Of a stretch of DNA of 18,666 nucleotides, positions 1 through 7,263 are shown one piece after another. Position numbers and translations under genes: made by a program. The stretch is from Anaerolineales bacterium (lineage in GTDB: Bacteria; Chloroflexota; Anaerolineae; Anaerolineales; Anaerolineaceae): contig JAGVAB010000100.1 in assembly GCA_020060485.1 (NCBI GenBank), forward strand, positions 1 to 18,666, in the 5' to 3' direction. Each line of letters opens with the position of its first letter. The first letter of the stretch is position 1. A model generated the notes under the pieces. It was given only the letters and a program-made list of their open reading frames with translations. It was not told the DNA's origin and did no database searches.

Positions 1-30
1 AGTAGATGCAAAATGCTGATGATAATGGAT

Positions 31-85
31 TCCTCCCCCGGCACGGATTGGATTTGTAGATCAGACTTCATAGGCCGGGGGAGGA
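31..85. repeat. Inverted repeat with 12-bp perfect arms upstream of padR
   Basis: The arm TCCTCCCCCGGC (31-42) is matched exactly by its reverse complement GCCGGGGGAGGA (74-85), with a 31-nt spacer. No T-tract follows on either strand, so it is not a classical intrinsic terminator. It may be the structured 3' end of a gene left of the window or a regulatory stem. Nothing else is recognisable in bases 1-214. Confidence 0.55.
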
Positions 86-214
86 AAAGAAACGTGCGGG
101 GTGAATAAACCCCGGTGATGCACAGACCGTCTTTCGTCCGGCCTCGTACCATCAATAAAAGAAGCAAATGGAAAATTAACTTTGAGAAAGCCATGCCAAA
201 ATCCGTGGACAGGC

Positions 215-244
215 TTGACAAACCAGTGCGTCATATATTACTAT
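215..244 (+). promoter_or_regulatory. Predicted sigma70-type promoter of the padR gene
   Basis: A perfect -35 box TTGACA lies at 215-220 and a -10-like TACTAT at 239-244, with an 18-bp spacer. This places the transcription start near 251, just ahead of the GGAGG ribosome-binding site (269-273) and the ATG at 277. The -10 box is buried in the palindrome at 229-259. The promoter lies inside the longer open frame that starts at 115, which argues against that upstream start. Confidence 0.6.
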
Positions 245-259
245 TAGTAATATATGACG
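229..259. promoter_or_regulatory. Perfect 31-bp palindrome, probable PadR autoregulatory operator
   Basis: The arm CGTCATATATTACTA (229-243) and its exact reverse complement (245-259) flank a single central T at 244. Fifteen matching base pairs are far beyond chance in a window this size. It covers the -10 box of the promoter at 215-244 and ends 17 bp before the padR start codon. PadR-family repressors are known to bind dyads over their own promoters, so autorepression is the natural inference. The target site itself has not been tested. Confidence 0.75.
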
Positions 260-276
260 ACAGCGATTGGAGGCGT

Positions 277-816
277 ATGGCTTATTTGATCCTTGGATTG
301 CTCATGATCCGCAATTTGACCATCTACGATATTAAGAACACTCTGGAAAAGAAGATCTCTCCCTTCTATGCGGCCAGCTTTGGCTCCATTCAGGCAGCCA
401 TCAAAAAACTGCTGGGCTTGGAGCAAATCGGTTTCACCGAGAGAGTCGAAAATGGGCGCAACAAGAAAGAATATTTCATCACCCCCGAAGGCCGCACAGC
501 TTTCTATGCCTGGATGAAGGAAGACATACCGGTCAACAAATTCAACAATGAAGCCCTGGTCAAGGTGTTTTTCTTCGGCTTCCTTTCCCGGCAGGAGCGC
601 GTCCAGCTGCTGGGCAGCTACATCGAACGCCTCAGGAATGAACACACAGAAATGGCAGCCTTTGAGAAAAATGCCAGCGCTGCCAGCGTCCCGGCACTAC
701 AGCAAGCAACCTATGCCTACCAGATGGCCGCCCTGGATTATGGCATACAGGGCACAGCCTTCGAAATTCAATGGTATCAATCCTTGTTGGAAAAAATCGA
801 AAAGGAAGAAATCTGA
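277..816 (+). CDS. PadR family transcriptional regulator
   Basis: A 179-residue regulator. The N-terminal part (about residues 3-80) has the PadR winged-helix pattern: YLILGLL, then YDIK, a recognition-helix segment GSIQAAIKKLLGLEQIGF, a wing with basic residues, and YFITPEGR. The C-terminal half (about 90-179) is helical and fits the 'virulence activator alpha' C-terminal dimerisation domain (AphA-like). The frame is open from an ATG at 115, but the ATG at 277 is preferred: it has GGAGG just upstream, starts where family homology starts, and lies after a TTGACA promoter and a 31-bp palindrome. It is followed 1 bp later by an alpha/beta hydrolase, a likely co-transcribed target. PadR proteins usually repress and respond to small molecules such as phenolics or drugs; the ligand here is unknown. 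Confidence 0.9.
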   Translation: MAYLILGLLMIRNLTIYDIKNTLEKKISPFYAASFGSIQAAIKKLLGLEQIGFTERVENGRNKKEYFITPEGRTAFYAWMKEDIPVNKFNNEALVKVFFFGFLSRQERVQLLGSYIERLRNEHTEMAAFEKNASAASVPALQQATYAYQMAALDYGIQGTAFEIQWYQSLLEKIEKEEI

Positions 817-817
817 A

Positions 818-1597
818 ATGGAAACCCTGCACTACAATCATTACACCGTATCGTACCGCACAGCCGGTGACCCCCGCAACCCCTGCATTGTCATGCTGCA
901 CCCCGCCTTTGGAGATCATCGCGCATTTGAGGATCAGTTCGAAGCTCTGGCCGGGGACTTTTTCCTGATTGCCCCGGATATGCTCGGCCACGGTCGAACC
1001 CAGCCCCGATCCACCCGCGATCAACTGGATGCGACCATCCAGCATGTGGATGCGATCCTGGATCAACATGGGGTGCAGGCCTGTCATTTGCTGGGGGTCT
1101 CACTGGGCGCGCTGGTGGCGCAAGCTTTTGCCAGCGCCTACCCGCAGCGTACACTCTCGGTAACGTCAGTCGGCGGCTACAGCATCCACAAGAACTATGA
1201 CTCACTGCAAAAAGCGCAGAATCAGGAAATCTCCTCATGGCTATTCAAATTGATCTTCAATATGAAGGGCTTTCGAGAGTATATCGCCAGGCAGTCCACT
1301 TATCACCAGGCGGCCTATCAGCGCACGTTAACCTATACGCAGTCATTTTCACGAAAATCTATCCGTTATTTACAGGGAATGGGCAAATTGTTCGCGCCCC
1401 ATGAAGCCCCCATCCCCTACCGGCTGCTGATCGTATATGGCGATCATGAACTGGAAATTGCACTGGAACACGGCCAGCAGTGGGTGAACCTCGAGCCAAA
1501 TGCCCGTCTGGAGATCATCGCAGATGCAGGACATTGCGCCAACATGGAACAGCCGCAGGCATTCAATGCCATCTTTCGCGAATTCCTCGGCGGCTGA
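818..1597 (+). CDS. Alpha/beta fold hydrolase
   Basis: A 259-residue soluble hydrolase with a complete catalytic set. The oxyanion-hole strand LHPAFGDH is near residues 27-34 and the nucleophile elbow GVSLG puts the serine at about 95. The acid is Asp209 in IVYGDHE and the histidine is His239 in DAGHCANME. APDMLGHGRT (52-61) is the usual loop after strand 4. The cap region (about 130-190) is rich in Tyr, Gln and Lys and gives no substrate clue. The ATG at 818 follows the padR stop by one base, with AAGGAAG inside the padR end as ribosome-binding site, so the two are surely one operon under the palindrome-bearing promoter. The substrate cannot be told; a small ester or lactone sensed by the PadR protein is a guess. 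Confidence 0.9.
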   Translation: METLHYNHYTVSYRTAGDPRNPCIVMLHPAFGDHRAFEDQFEALAGDFFLIAPDMLGHGRTQPRSTRDQLDATIQHVDAILDQHGVQACHLLGVSLGALVAQAFASAYPQRTLSVTSVGGYSIHKNYDSLQKAQNQEISSWLFKLIFNMKGFREYIARQSTYHQAAYQRTLTYTQSFSRKSIRYLQGMGKLFAPHEAPIPYRLLIVYGDHELEIALEHGQQWVNLEPNARLEIIADAGHCANMEQPQAFNAIFREFLGG

Positions 1598-1633
1598 GAA
1601 AGGTTTAACACACACCTTGCCCGGCTCCAACCC

Positions 1634-1676
1634 AAAAAACCAAACGGGAGCGGTTATTCTGACCGCTCCCGTTTGG
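1634..1676 (-). terminator. Intrinsic terminator between convergent genes
   Basis: CCAAACGGGAGCGGT (1640-1654) pairs perfectly over 15 bp with 1662-1676, with a 7-nt loop. On the minus strand the stem is followed by six T residues (complement of 1634-1639). This terminates the surE/GNAT/isoprenoid operon. On the plus strand the stem lacks a T-tract but could still act on the hydrolase transcript. Confidence 0.9.
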
Positions 1677-1698
1677 AGATATGCTCACAGCGTTTGGG

Positions 1699-2724
1699 TC
1701 AAACCACCCTCAACACTTTGCGGAAATAATTTTCCAGCCGCAATTCCGTCACATCTACCAGCCGGACAAGGTAATGGTCACCAAGGCCGGCAAGAATTTC
1801 ACGTGACTTGTTAATCATTTCTCTGGAAAGCGCATATGTCTTGGCCACATGATCCTTGTCTGCTTTCAATTGTCGTGCAATTTCCCCGGGTGAACTTCCG
1901 ACTAACATCGTTTCATGCCCCAAAGTTACAAAGGAGTAATGTCCAGCGGCAAGGTCACCTTCCAGATCCTGCCAATCATCAATCATCTGAATGGCAGCAC
2001 CAAACAGCAGGAATACTTCCCAATAAGCATCGATCTGGTCTGCCTTGCCCAGCCGTTCAAGACTAAGCATAAAAGGGCTGACTGCATTTGCGCCTTTCGC
2101 ACCCAGATCCTGGGGACGGTCCAGGCGATATGGGCTGCCTTTGTGGCGCATGAATTTCTCTTTGATTTCCGCTTCCAGGAAAAGCGTCCGCATTTTGTGC
2201 AGAATTTCCAAATTTGCTTTTGAAATACCAAACACATCCAGCGCCCGCTTTTCATACTCAGCGATCAACGCCTGGGCGGTCAGGATTTCCACCGGCCCAG
2301 GCTGATCGCTATCTACATTCTCATCCAGAATGCCATAACCAGCCACGGCAAAAACCCCTGCCTCGAGGATGCAGTCAAAATTGGCAATATAATCATTCAA
2401 TCCTTCTTCATCCATCCAGACTGCCAAAAATGCAAAAACCGGGTAAGCATCCTTGAAATACTGTGAGCGGTTGCTTTTCCATTTTGTCAGGTCAAAACCC
2501 CAGGGAGCGCTGAATTCCCTCAGCGTACGCTGTGCATCCTGATCCAGACCTCTAAATGCCGAGAGCAGATCCAGATCAACTTTCAAATGCCCCCACCAAT
2601 CCAGGAGAGAGACCTCTTTTGCAAGGAAGGGCGCCATCACAGCCGCCCAAAAAGCCTCCTTGTCACGATGATAGACCTTAAGGATTGCCGGGGCGAATTT
2701 TTCAAAAGCGGTTTTTTTCTGCAT
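1699..2724 (-). CDS. Class I isoprenoid synthase-like protein
   Basis: A 341-residue, mostly helical, soluble protein. Two acidic motifs mark the trans-isoprenyl-synthase/terpenoid fold: an upstream ILDENVDSD (acidic residues at about 134, 135 and 138) and a downstream QMIDDWQDLEGD (Asp at about 249, 250, 253 and 257) followed by AAGHYSFVT. The second closely resembles the second Asp-rich motif of polyprenyl diphosphate synthases, which bind diphosphate through Mg2+. The first motif is not a standard DDxxD, so whether the enzyme elongates prenyl chains, cyclises them or has lost activity cannot be told. The ATG at 2724 has GAGG nine bases upstream. It is the last gene of a minus-strand operon after the acetyltransferase (23-bp gap), and the terminator at 1634-1676 follows. 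Confidence 0.7.
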   Translation of the reverse strand: MQKKTAFEKFAPAILKVYHRDKEAFWAAVMAPFLAKEVSLLDWWGHLKVDLDLLSAFRGLDQDAQRTLREFSAPWGFDLTKWKSNRSQYFKDAYPVFAFLAVWMDEEGLNDYIANFDCILEAGVFAVAGYGILDENVDSDQPGPVEILTAQALIAEYEKRALDVFGISKANLEILHKMRTLFLEAEIKEKFMRHKGSPYRLDRPQDLGAKGANAVSPFMLSLERLGKADQIDAYWEVFLLFGAAIQMIDDWQDLEGDLAAGHYSFVTLGHETMLVGSSPGEIARQLKADKDHVAKTYALSREMINKSREILAGLGDHYLVRLVDVTELRLENYFRKVLRVV

Positions 2725-2747
2725 GGAATGCGACCTCGCTCGAAAAT

Positions 2748-3215
2748 TTACTGGACAGGCTTCACATACTTAACCACTTCCTCTGCAAAACCATTCTTCT
2801 CATACAGGCGCCGCGCGCGCTGGTTGCCTGCAAAAACATTCAGAAAAATCGCCCCGTACCCCTTGCTGCGCGCCCATTCGTCGGCAGCATCCAGTAACAG
2901 GCGGGCCACACCGCGTCCTTCAAAACCAGCCGCCACAGCAATATCGGAAATATAACCCTGCTTCTCACCTGTAAAAAAATCCTTCTCGGCGGTCAAATAA
3001 ATAAAGCCAGCCAGGCCTTCGGTTTCATCCTCGGCCACCAGCAGGGCAGTCTCCGCTTCAGGCTCGGTCATCGCCTTTTGCAAGGCGGCATGATTGAAGC
3101 TGTCAATCTCCTCCCGCGTGCGCCAGGGGGGCAGATCAAAGGAAGTAAAACGACTGACCAGAGAAAGGACAAAATCCTGGTCGGCAGGCAGAAAAGTCCG
3201 GATATGAATGGTCAT
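2748..3215 (-). CDS. GNAT family N-acetyltransferase
   Basis: A 155-residue GNAT protein. The acetyl-CoA-binding motif A is seen as ISDIAVAAGFEGRGVARLLL (about 89-108), with the pyrophosphate-binding loop in GFEGRGVA. Motif B follows as FLNVFAGNQRARRLYEKNGF (about 124-143). GNAT enzymes move an acetyl group from acetyl-CoA to an amine; the acceptor is not evident. The start ATG (3213-3215) overlaps the surE stop codon in an ATGA arrangement, so translation is probably coupled to surE. The frame stays open upstream into surE, but that part is a different reading frame of surE and not part of this protein. Confidence 0.9.
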   Translation of the reverse strand: MTIHIRTFLPADQDFVLSLVSRFTSFDLPPWRTREEIDSFNHAALQKAMTEPEAETALLVAEDETEGLAGFIYLTAEKDFFTGEKQGYISDIAVAAGFEGRGVARLLLDAADEWARSKGYGAIFLNVFAGNQRARRLYEKNGFAEEVVKYVKPVQ

Positions 3216-3991
3216 TGAGGATCGATCTCCCACTTCCAGTCGCCCAAAGCAGGGATGGCCGAGTACATGGTCAAATCGAGCTGCAGAGGGGTGATGGAAA
3301 CAAAACCGGCCGCCAGCGCGCCCACATCGGTGCCTTCTTCCGGAATGCCGGTGGGGGCATCGCCGCCGATCCAGTAGTATGGTCGTCCGCGCGGGTCCAC
3401 CCGCCGGTCGAGCCGGTCGCGGTAGACACGCAGCCCCTGGCGGGTATTGCGGAAACCCTTGATCTCCTCCAGCGGCAGGTAAGGGACATTCACATTCAAA
3501 AAGCAGCCTGGCGGCAGTTTGTGTTCCAGATAATTTTCCACCACCAGCCCGGCCACCGCGCCGGCGGCCGAATAATCCGCCAGCGGCAAATGCTCCTGCA
3601 CGCCCAAAGAAAAGGCAATGGCCGGTGTTTCCCAAATGACGGCTTCCATGGCAGCGGTTACAGTGCCGGAGTAGGTCACATCATGCCCCAGGTTGGGCAT
3701 GGTATTGATCCCCGAAACCACCAGATCAAACTTGTGATCAAAGAAGCCCAGCAAAGCCAGGGCCACGCAGTCCGATGGCGCGCCGTCACTGGTGATGGCT
3801 TGCGTGCCATCATCCAGGGTCACTTCCATTACCCGCAAGGGTCGGTCAAGGGTCTTGACATGCCCGGCGCCCGACCAGTTGCGGTCCGGGGCCAGGATGC
3901 TCACCTCGCCAAACCTGCGCATGGCCTGCGCCAGGGTCGCCAGACCCGGAGAGCGTACGCCGTCATCGTTGGTTACCAGTATATGAGTCAT
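3212..3991 (-). CDS. surE: 5'/3'-nucleotidase SurE
   Basis: A 259-residue SurE phosphatase, which dephosphorylates nucleoside monophosphates with a divalent metal and often acts in stress or stationary-phase survival. The hallmark N-terminus MTHILVTNDDGVRSPGL gives the metal ligands Asp9 and Asp10. Ser40 in APDRNWSGAG and Asn96 in VSGIN complete the usual ligand set, and DVTYSGTVTAAMEA (104-117) is the conserved helix. One departure is SGINTMPNLG, where many family members have Gly in place of Met98. An ATG also lies 18 codons upstream (4045), but the ATG at 3991 has AGGA before it and matches the family N-terminus. First gene of the surE-GNAT-isoprenoid-synthase-like operon. Confidence 0.95.
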   Translation of the reverse strand: MTHILVTNDDGVRSPGLATLAQAMRRFGEVSILAPDRNWSGAGHVKTLDRPLRVMEVTLDDGTQAITSDGAPSDCVALALLGFFDHKFDLVVSGINTMPNLGHDVTYSGTVTAAMEAVIWETPAIAFSLGVQEHLPLADYSAAGAVAGLVVENYLEHKLPPGCFLNVNVPYLPLEEIKGFRNTRQGLRVYRDRLDRRVDPRGRPYYWIGGDAPTGIPEEGTDVGALAAGFVSITPLQLDLTMYSAIPALGDWKWEIDPQ

Positions 3992-4043
3992 AGTTTCCTG
4001 CCTGTGCTTGCAGCCTTGCGGCCGCATGGTGAGATTCATTTTC

Positions 4044-4073
4044 AATATACACTTTGCCTGTTAATTCTACCAA
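4044..4073 (-). promoter_or_regulatory. Possible promoter of the surE operon
   Basis: On the minus strand a -10-like TATATT (4044-4049) is preceded by TTGGTA (4068-4073) with an 18-bp spacer. The predicted start near 4037 lies 46 bases before the surE ATG and downstream of the alternative ATG at 4045, agreeing with the chosen surE start. The match is modest. Confidence 0.35.
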
Positions 4074-4103
4074 AAGGATTGGTTAAGGTTGGGTAAAAAC
4101 GGC

Positions 4104-5063
4104 TTATCTTGCCAAATGTAACAAACCCGAATGAAGTTCTTCTATCTCTGGCAAATCAGATGGGATCGAACGCCAGCAAACAAATCCAACCGGGGCCATC
4201 AATTCTGCAAGGTTTGTCTTGTCCAGGTACAGGGCCACCGTTCCTTCCATGCCGTCATGCCAAACTTCATATTTATCCAGAAGAATTTCCCCTCTCATTT
4301 CAGGACCAAGCTTGCTGTAATGGATTTTCTCTCCATTTTTCCCGATTAAGGAATCCAGATAATAAACTCTATTCCTGGGACCGGCAATAGGACCGCCGCC
4401 TACTTTAATTGGATTTTCAGAAGAATAACCATAACTTTCGTCAATAGATACAGGGCATGAGCTTGAATCAGCGTAATTAATCTCAAATATTCTAACTTGC
4501 CTTATCACAGCGTTAAATGCTTCCTCGCCACGGTTTTTGGAATCCTGATTTGCATTGGTTTTAATAAAGAAGATACCAATAAACATCTGATTCTTAGAAG
4601 GTCTGATCAAGTAAACGACCCCTTCTACTGGTTCGCCTTCCGATTTTCTCGAAAACTCGAAGGCATTACCTTGTTTCAAATCCACAGAAACAGAATACGA
4701 TTCTCCACGTTCAAATTCGCCCCATTCCATTTCTTCAAAATCCATAAGAAGAATATCTATCATTTCTTCGTCGGACGGGATGCCGAAATACATATCTTCA
4801 TAGACCAGCAACCCCCACAAGCCTATCGCTGTATTTGCATCTGGAGAATACATTAAAACATTCTTGTCTGTTTCAAACAGACCATACCCTGCTATCGGTT
4901 TGTAAGAAAAACCAGCCGCAGTCATCACATGTCTTTCTCCAAGTTGAACGAGAGAAGATCGCTTCAAACCAATTTCCAGCAAGTCCACAAAAAAAGGGAG
5001 CCAGTTGCAAACAAATAATGCTAAAACGGCGACAATCAGAAAAGCCCATGCACCTCGTCTCAT
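4104..5063 (-). CDS. Membrane-anchored envelope protein, paralogue of the adjacent lipoprotein
   Basis: A 319-residue protein of unknown function. A short basic N-terminus (MRRG) and a hydrophobic segment at about residues 6-29 form a signal anchor, leaving some 290 residues outside the membrane. It matches the neighbouring lipoprotein over most of its length. The clearest shared blocks are CPVSIDESYGYSSENPIKVGG, R.YYLDSLIGKNGE, LDKYEV and a C-terminal ELMAPVGFVCW. The start is set by AGGAGG eight bases upstream, in the 15-bp gap after the lipoprotein gene, so the two are one operon. It is noticeably more AT-rich than surE. I do not recognise a named family for the shared domain; the conserved Cys pair and repeated Gly/Tyr residues suggest a compact beta-rich domain. 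Confidence 0.8.
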   Translation of the reverse strand: MRRGAWAFLIVAVLALFVCNWLPFFVDLLEIGLKRSSLVQLGERHVMTAAGFSYKPIAGYGLFETDKNVLMYSPDANTAIGLWGLLVYEDMYFGIPSDEEMIDILLMDFEEMEWGEFERGESYSVSVDLKQGNAFEFSRKSEGEPVEGVVYLIRPSKNQMFIGIFFIKTNANQDSKNRGEEAFNAVIRQVRIFEINYADSSSCPVSIDESYGYSSENPIKVGGGPIAGPRNRVYYLDSLIGKNGEKIHYSKLGPEMRGEILLDKYEVWHDGMEGTVALYLDKTNLAELMAPVGFVCWRSIPSDLPEIEELHSGLLHLAR

Positions 5064-5078
5064 AGATTTTTCCTCCTT

Positions 5079-6071
5079 CTATGGTTTGGACAGAGGGAAA
5101 GCCGTCCAGCAAAGGAAACCAACCGGGGCCATCAGTTCTTCATAGCTATATTCATCAATATACAAAATGACCGGGCTGGCTCCCGCATATTTCACTTCAT
5201 ACTCATCCAATATGGTATCGTCATAAGGTAGAGAACGCAATCTCACATAACTCACGGACTCTCCATCAGGACCGCTCAGAGAATTCAGATAAGCCCGTTC
5301 GCGGGGCGGACCGTCCCACGCATCGCCGCCGACCCTGATAGGATTGTCTTCTGTATAGCCATAAGTTTTGTCGGTTGACACTTTACAAGCGCTGCCTTCA
5401 AAAACAGGGGCTGCAATAAACTGAATGGTATCCAGCATCGCCGAAAACAACTGCCGGCCCTGATCTTCCCAACTATTCTCATTCTTTTTGACAACGCCAA
5501 TCGCAAACCCGTACAGAAACTGGTTCTCTGAAGGCATGACCAGGATCGCCTGACCTTCGATTTCGCGATCGAAGGTCAGGCCAGTCAGGTCAACAGCAAT
5601 GCCTTCCACATCAGCGACGATGATCGGGTAAGCCTGGCTCTTGTGATATTCCCCGATTCCCTTCTCCTCAAATTTCCGGAGAAATTCATCAATGATCTCT
5701 TCCGGTGTATCAACCCCGTAAAACGTGGTAACCCCATTGAAAGAAATGATGATCTTTCCATCCGGGTCAAATACACCCAGTCCAGCGGAACCGCTGTCCT
5801 CATTGAATTCGACATCATATCCCTTGACCTGGCGGAAAGAGAAGCCGCCTGTGGGAAGTTCCTGCACCTCACCGAATTCAACTGTGGGCACGGTCGTTGA
5901 CTTGCTGGTGGCCGTTGGTTCAGGCGTCGCCGTCGGCGGCAGAGGTGTACTGGTTGCCGTTGGCGGCTGGGGGGTGGGAGTTAGGGTTGGGTCAGGCTGC
6001 AATACCGTGCAGGCGCTCAAAACCAGAACCACGGCGCAAATACATAACAAACGGGGTGCTGTATTCTTCAT
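5079..6071 (-). CDS. Lipoprotein with Thr/Pro linker, paralogue of the adjacent membrane protein
   Basis: A 330-residue predicted lipoprotein of unknown function. The signal peptide MKNTAPRLLCICAVVLVLSAC ends in a lipobox (LSAC, lipidated Cys21). A Thr/Pro linker follows (about 22-65: TLTPTPQPPTATSTPLPPTA and similar). The folded part begins near GGFSFRQVKGYDV and ends in the blocks shared with the downstream gene: CKVSTDKTYGYTEDNPIRVGG, R.AYLNSLSGPDGE, LDEYEV, ELMAPVGFLCW. An upstream in-frame ATG exists at 6179, but the ATG at 6071 has AGGAG six bases before it and gives a proper signal peptide. First gene of a two-gene operon. Linker and lipobox imply display on the outer face of the cytoplasmic membrane. 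Confidence 0.85.
   Translation of the reverse strand: MKNTAPRLLCICAVVLVLSACTVLQPDPTLTPTPQPPTATSTPLPPTATPEPTATSKSTTVPTVEFGEVQELPTGGFSFRQVKGYDVEFNEDSGSAGLGVFDPDGKIIISFNGVTTFYGVDTPEEIIDEFLRKFEEKGIGEYHKSQAYPIIVADVEGIAVDLTGLTFDREIEGQAILVMPSENQFLYGFAIGVVKKNENSWEDQGRQLFSAMLDTIQFIAAPVFEGSACKVSTDKTYGYTEDNPIRVGGDAWDGPPRERAYLNSLSGPDGESVSYVRLRSLPYDDTILDEYEVKYAGASPVILYIDEYSYEELMAPVGFLCWTAFPLSKP
5548..5581. repeat. Perfect 14-bp hairpin inside the lipoprotein gene
   Basis: GCCTGACCTTCGAT (5548-5561) is the exact reverse complement of 5568-5581, leaving a 6-nt loop TTCGCG. The stem lies wholly inside coding sequence and has no T-tract. It could slow translation or protect mRNA from decay between the two halves of the operon, or be a coincidence of codon choice. 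Confidence 0.6.
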
Positions 6072-6123
6072 GACACGCTCCTGTTGATTGTGCGATTCCC
6101 CAAAAGGGAGCAAATCCTGATTA

Positions 6124-6129
6124 AGTATA
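6124..6129 (-). promoter_or_regulatory. Possible -10 box of the lipoprotein operon
   Basis: TATACT on the minus strand, preceded directly by GCTG. The predicted start near 6117 leaves a 46-base leader before the ATG at 6071. No convincing -35 box is seen at normal spacing. The same ten bases, GCTGTATACT, occur upstream of the gene at 15878. Confidence 0.4.
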
Positions 6130-6144
6130 CAGCACATCGGTATC

Positions 6145-6177
6145 AAAAGAGGCTGTCCTGATGTACAGGGCAGCCTC
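6145..6177 (-). terminator. Intrinsic terminator after the DUF1295 gene
   Basis: The stem is formed by 6149-6160 and 6166-6177 (GAGGCTGTCCTG against CAGGGCAGCCTC, one mismatch on the minus strand), with a 5-nt loop. On the minus strand the stem is followed by TTTT (complement of 6145-6148). It ends the transcript of the gene at 6199-7065. Confidence 0.8.
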
Positions 6178-6198
6178 AAAGTGAATTCGTTTTTTCCG

Positions 6199-7065
6199 TC
6201 AAAGTTTGGGAATCAGCACCGGCGTATTCTTCTTGTATGCCTCATAGTCCTCCTGGCCGCCCCATTTTTTGTCCGCTTTCTCCTCCAGCATGGGCACGCC
6301 GCTGACACGGGTGAGCAGCAAGAAGACAAACACAGGAGAGATCATCGCCACCCATTGCCAGCCGCTGAGCACCGGCAAGGCTATGATGGCCACCCCCAGC
6401 CACAGGGTGATCTCGCCAAAATAATTGGGATGCCGCGAGCGCGACCACAGGCCGGTATTGATAAACTTGCCCTTGTTGGCCGGGTCGGCCCGGAAGCGAT
6501 TCTTCTGGGCGTCAGACACAGCTTCAATGGCAAAGCCGGCCATCCAGACAATGAACCCCACCACGGCAAAGATGTCCAGCGGTTTGCGCGTGGCGCTGGT
6601 GATCGCCACCAACGCTGCCGACAGGGTGAAGGTCACCCACAGGCCCTGGATGGTCCACACGTTGAGGAAGCGCACAAAGGAGGGCTTGATCTCGTCAAAG
6701 CGGTCATCCTTGCCCGCCTTTTTGATACGCAAAAACAGAAAGCTTCCCAACCGGCCAGCCCAGATCAGCACCAGAGCCATTAACAGCCACGAGCGCACAT
6801 CCCGCACCGGGCTGAGCAGCACCGCCAGCACGGTCAGCGAGATATAGGTCAGGCTGCCGGTCAGGTCGAAGAAACTTTCCGTCTGGAAAATATAGGCAAA
6901 AATGAATACGATCCAATTCAACACAAAGGCGTAGGCCACGCCAAGAGCAAACAGGGGCAAACCAAAGGCCTGGGCGCCGCCCTGGCTGCCGGCCAAAGCC
7001 ACGCCAGCACCTATCAAAATGATGAGCGGGATGGCGATCAATGCTTTTTTATCTGCGTCTTTCAT
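6199..7065 (-). CDS. DUF1295 family membrane protein (steroid 5-alpha-reductase-like)
   Basis: A 288-residue integral membrane protein with roughly six or seven hydrophobic segments. The C-terminal half carries the family signature: NTGLWSRSRHPNYFGEIT, with the Arg-His-Pro-Asn-Tyr core, then hydrophobic segments and a cytoplasmic tail GVPMLEEKADKKWGG and YEAYKKNTPVLIPK. Proteins of this fold include NADPH-dependent steroid reductases and isoprenylcysteine methyltransferase-like enzymes, but the bacterial DUF1295 substrate is unknown. The ATG at 7065 is chosen over 7089 because AAAGGAT precedes it at good spacing and a lysine-rich cytoplasmic start fits. A terminator follows, so it is probably a single-gene transcript. 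Confidence 0.9.
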   Translation of the reverse strand: MKDADKKALIAIPLIILIGAGVALAGSQGGAQAFGLPLFALGVAYAFVLNWIVFIFAYIFQTESFFDLTGSLTYISLTVLAVLLSPVRDVRSWLLMALVLIWAGRLGSFLFLRIKKAGKDDRFDEIKPSFVRFLNVWTIQGLWVTFTLSAALVAITSATRKPLDIFAVVGFIVWMAGFAIEAVSDAQKNRFRADPANKGKFINTGLWSRSRHPNYFGEITLWLGVAIIALPVLSGWQWVAMISPVFVFLLLTRVSGVPMLEEKADKKWGGQEDYEAYKKNTPVLIPKL

Positions 7066-7191
7066 GATGGTTATCCTTTCAACACACAAAATTCAGCTGC
7101 ATACTGATTCGATGCTGCAAGAAATGAAATTGTTACTTTGCGATTTCACGCGACCGGCAGAGAGGAGCATGCTGCCCATGACATTTGCACA

Positions 7192-7231
7192 ACCAGGCGC
7201 CCCCGGGATGACTGCATCGAAGGCGCCTGGT
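7192..7231. repeat. Inverted repeat downstream of the lectin-like lipoprotein gene
   Basis: ACCAGGCGCC (7192-7201) and GGCGCCTGGT (7222-7231) pair over 10 bp with a 20-nt loop, between two minus-strand genes. On the minus strand no T-tract follows, so it is at best a weak or Rho-assisted terminator of the gene at 7264-8112. Confidence 0.4.
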
Positions 7232-7263
7232 GTTTTCCGCTGCGGGTGGTCAATGAAAACGGA

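Noticed and set aside
115..276. Upstream extension of the padR reading frame from ATG 115
   Set aside because: It would place a TTGACA promoter and a 31-bp palindrome inside the coding region and adds residues without family homology; ATG 277 has a ribosome-binding site.
3215..4096. Open frame of about 293 codons antisense to surE
   Set aside because: SurE motifs on the minus strand are clear; the antisense product has no domain character.
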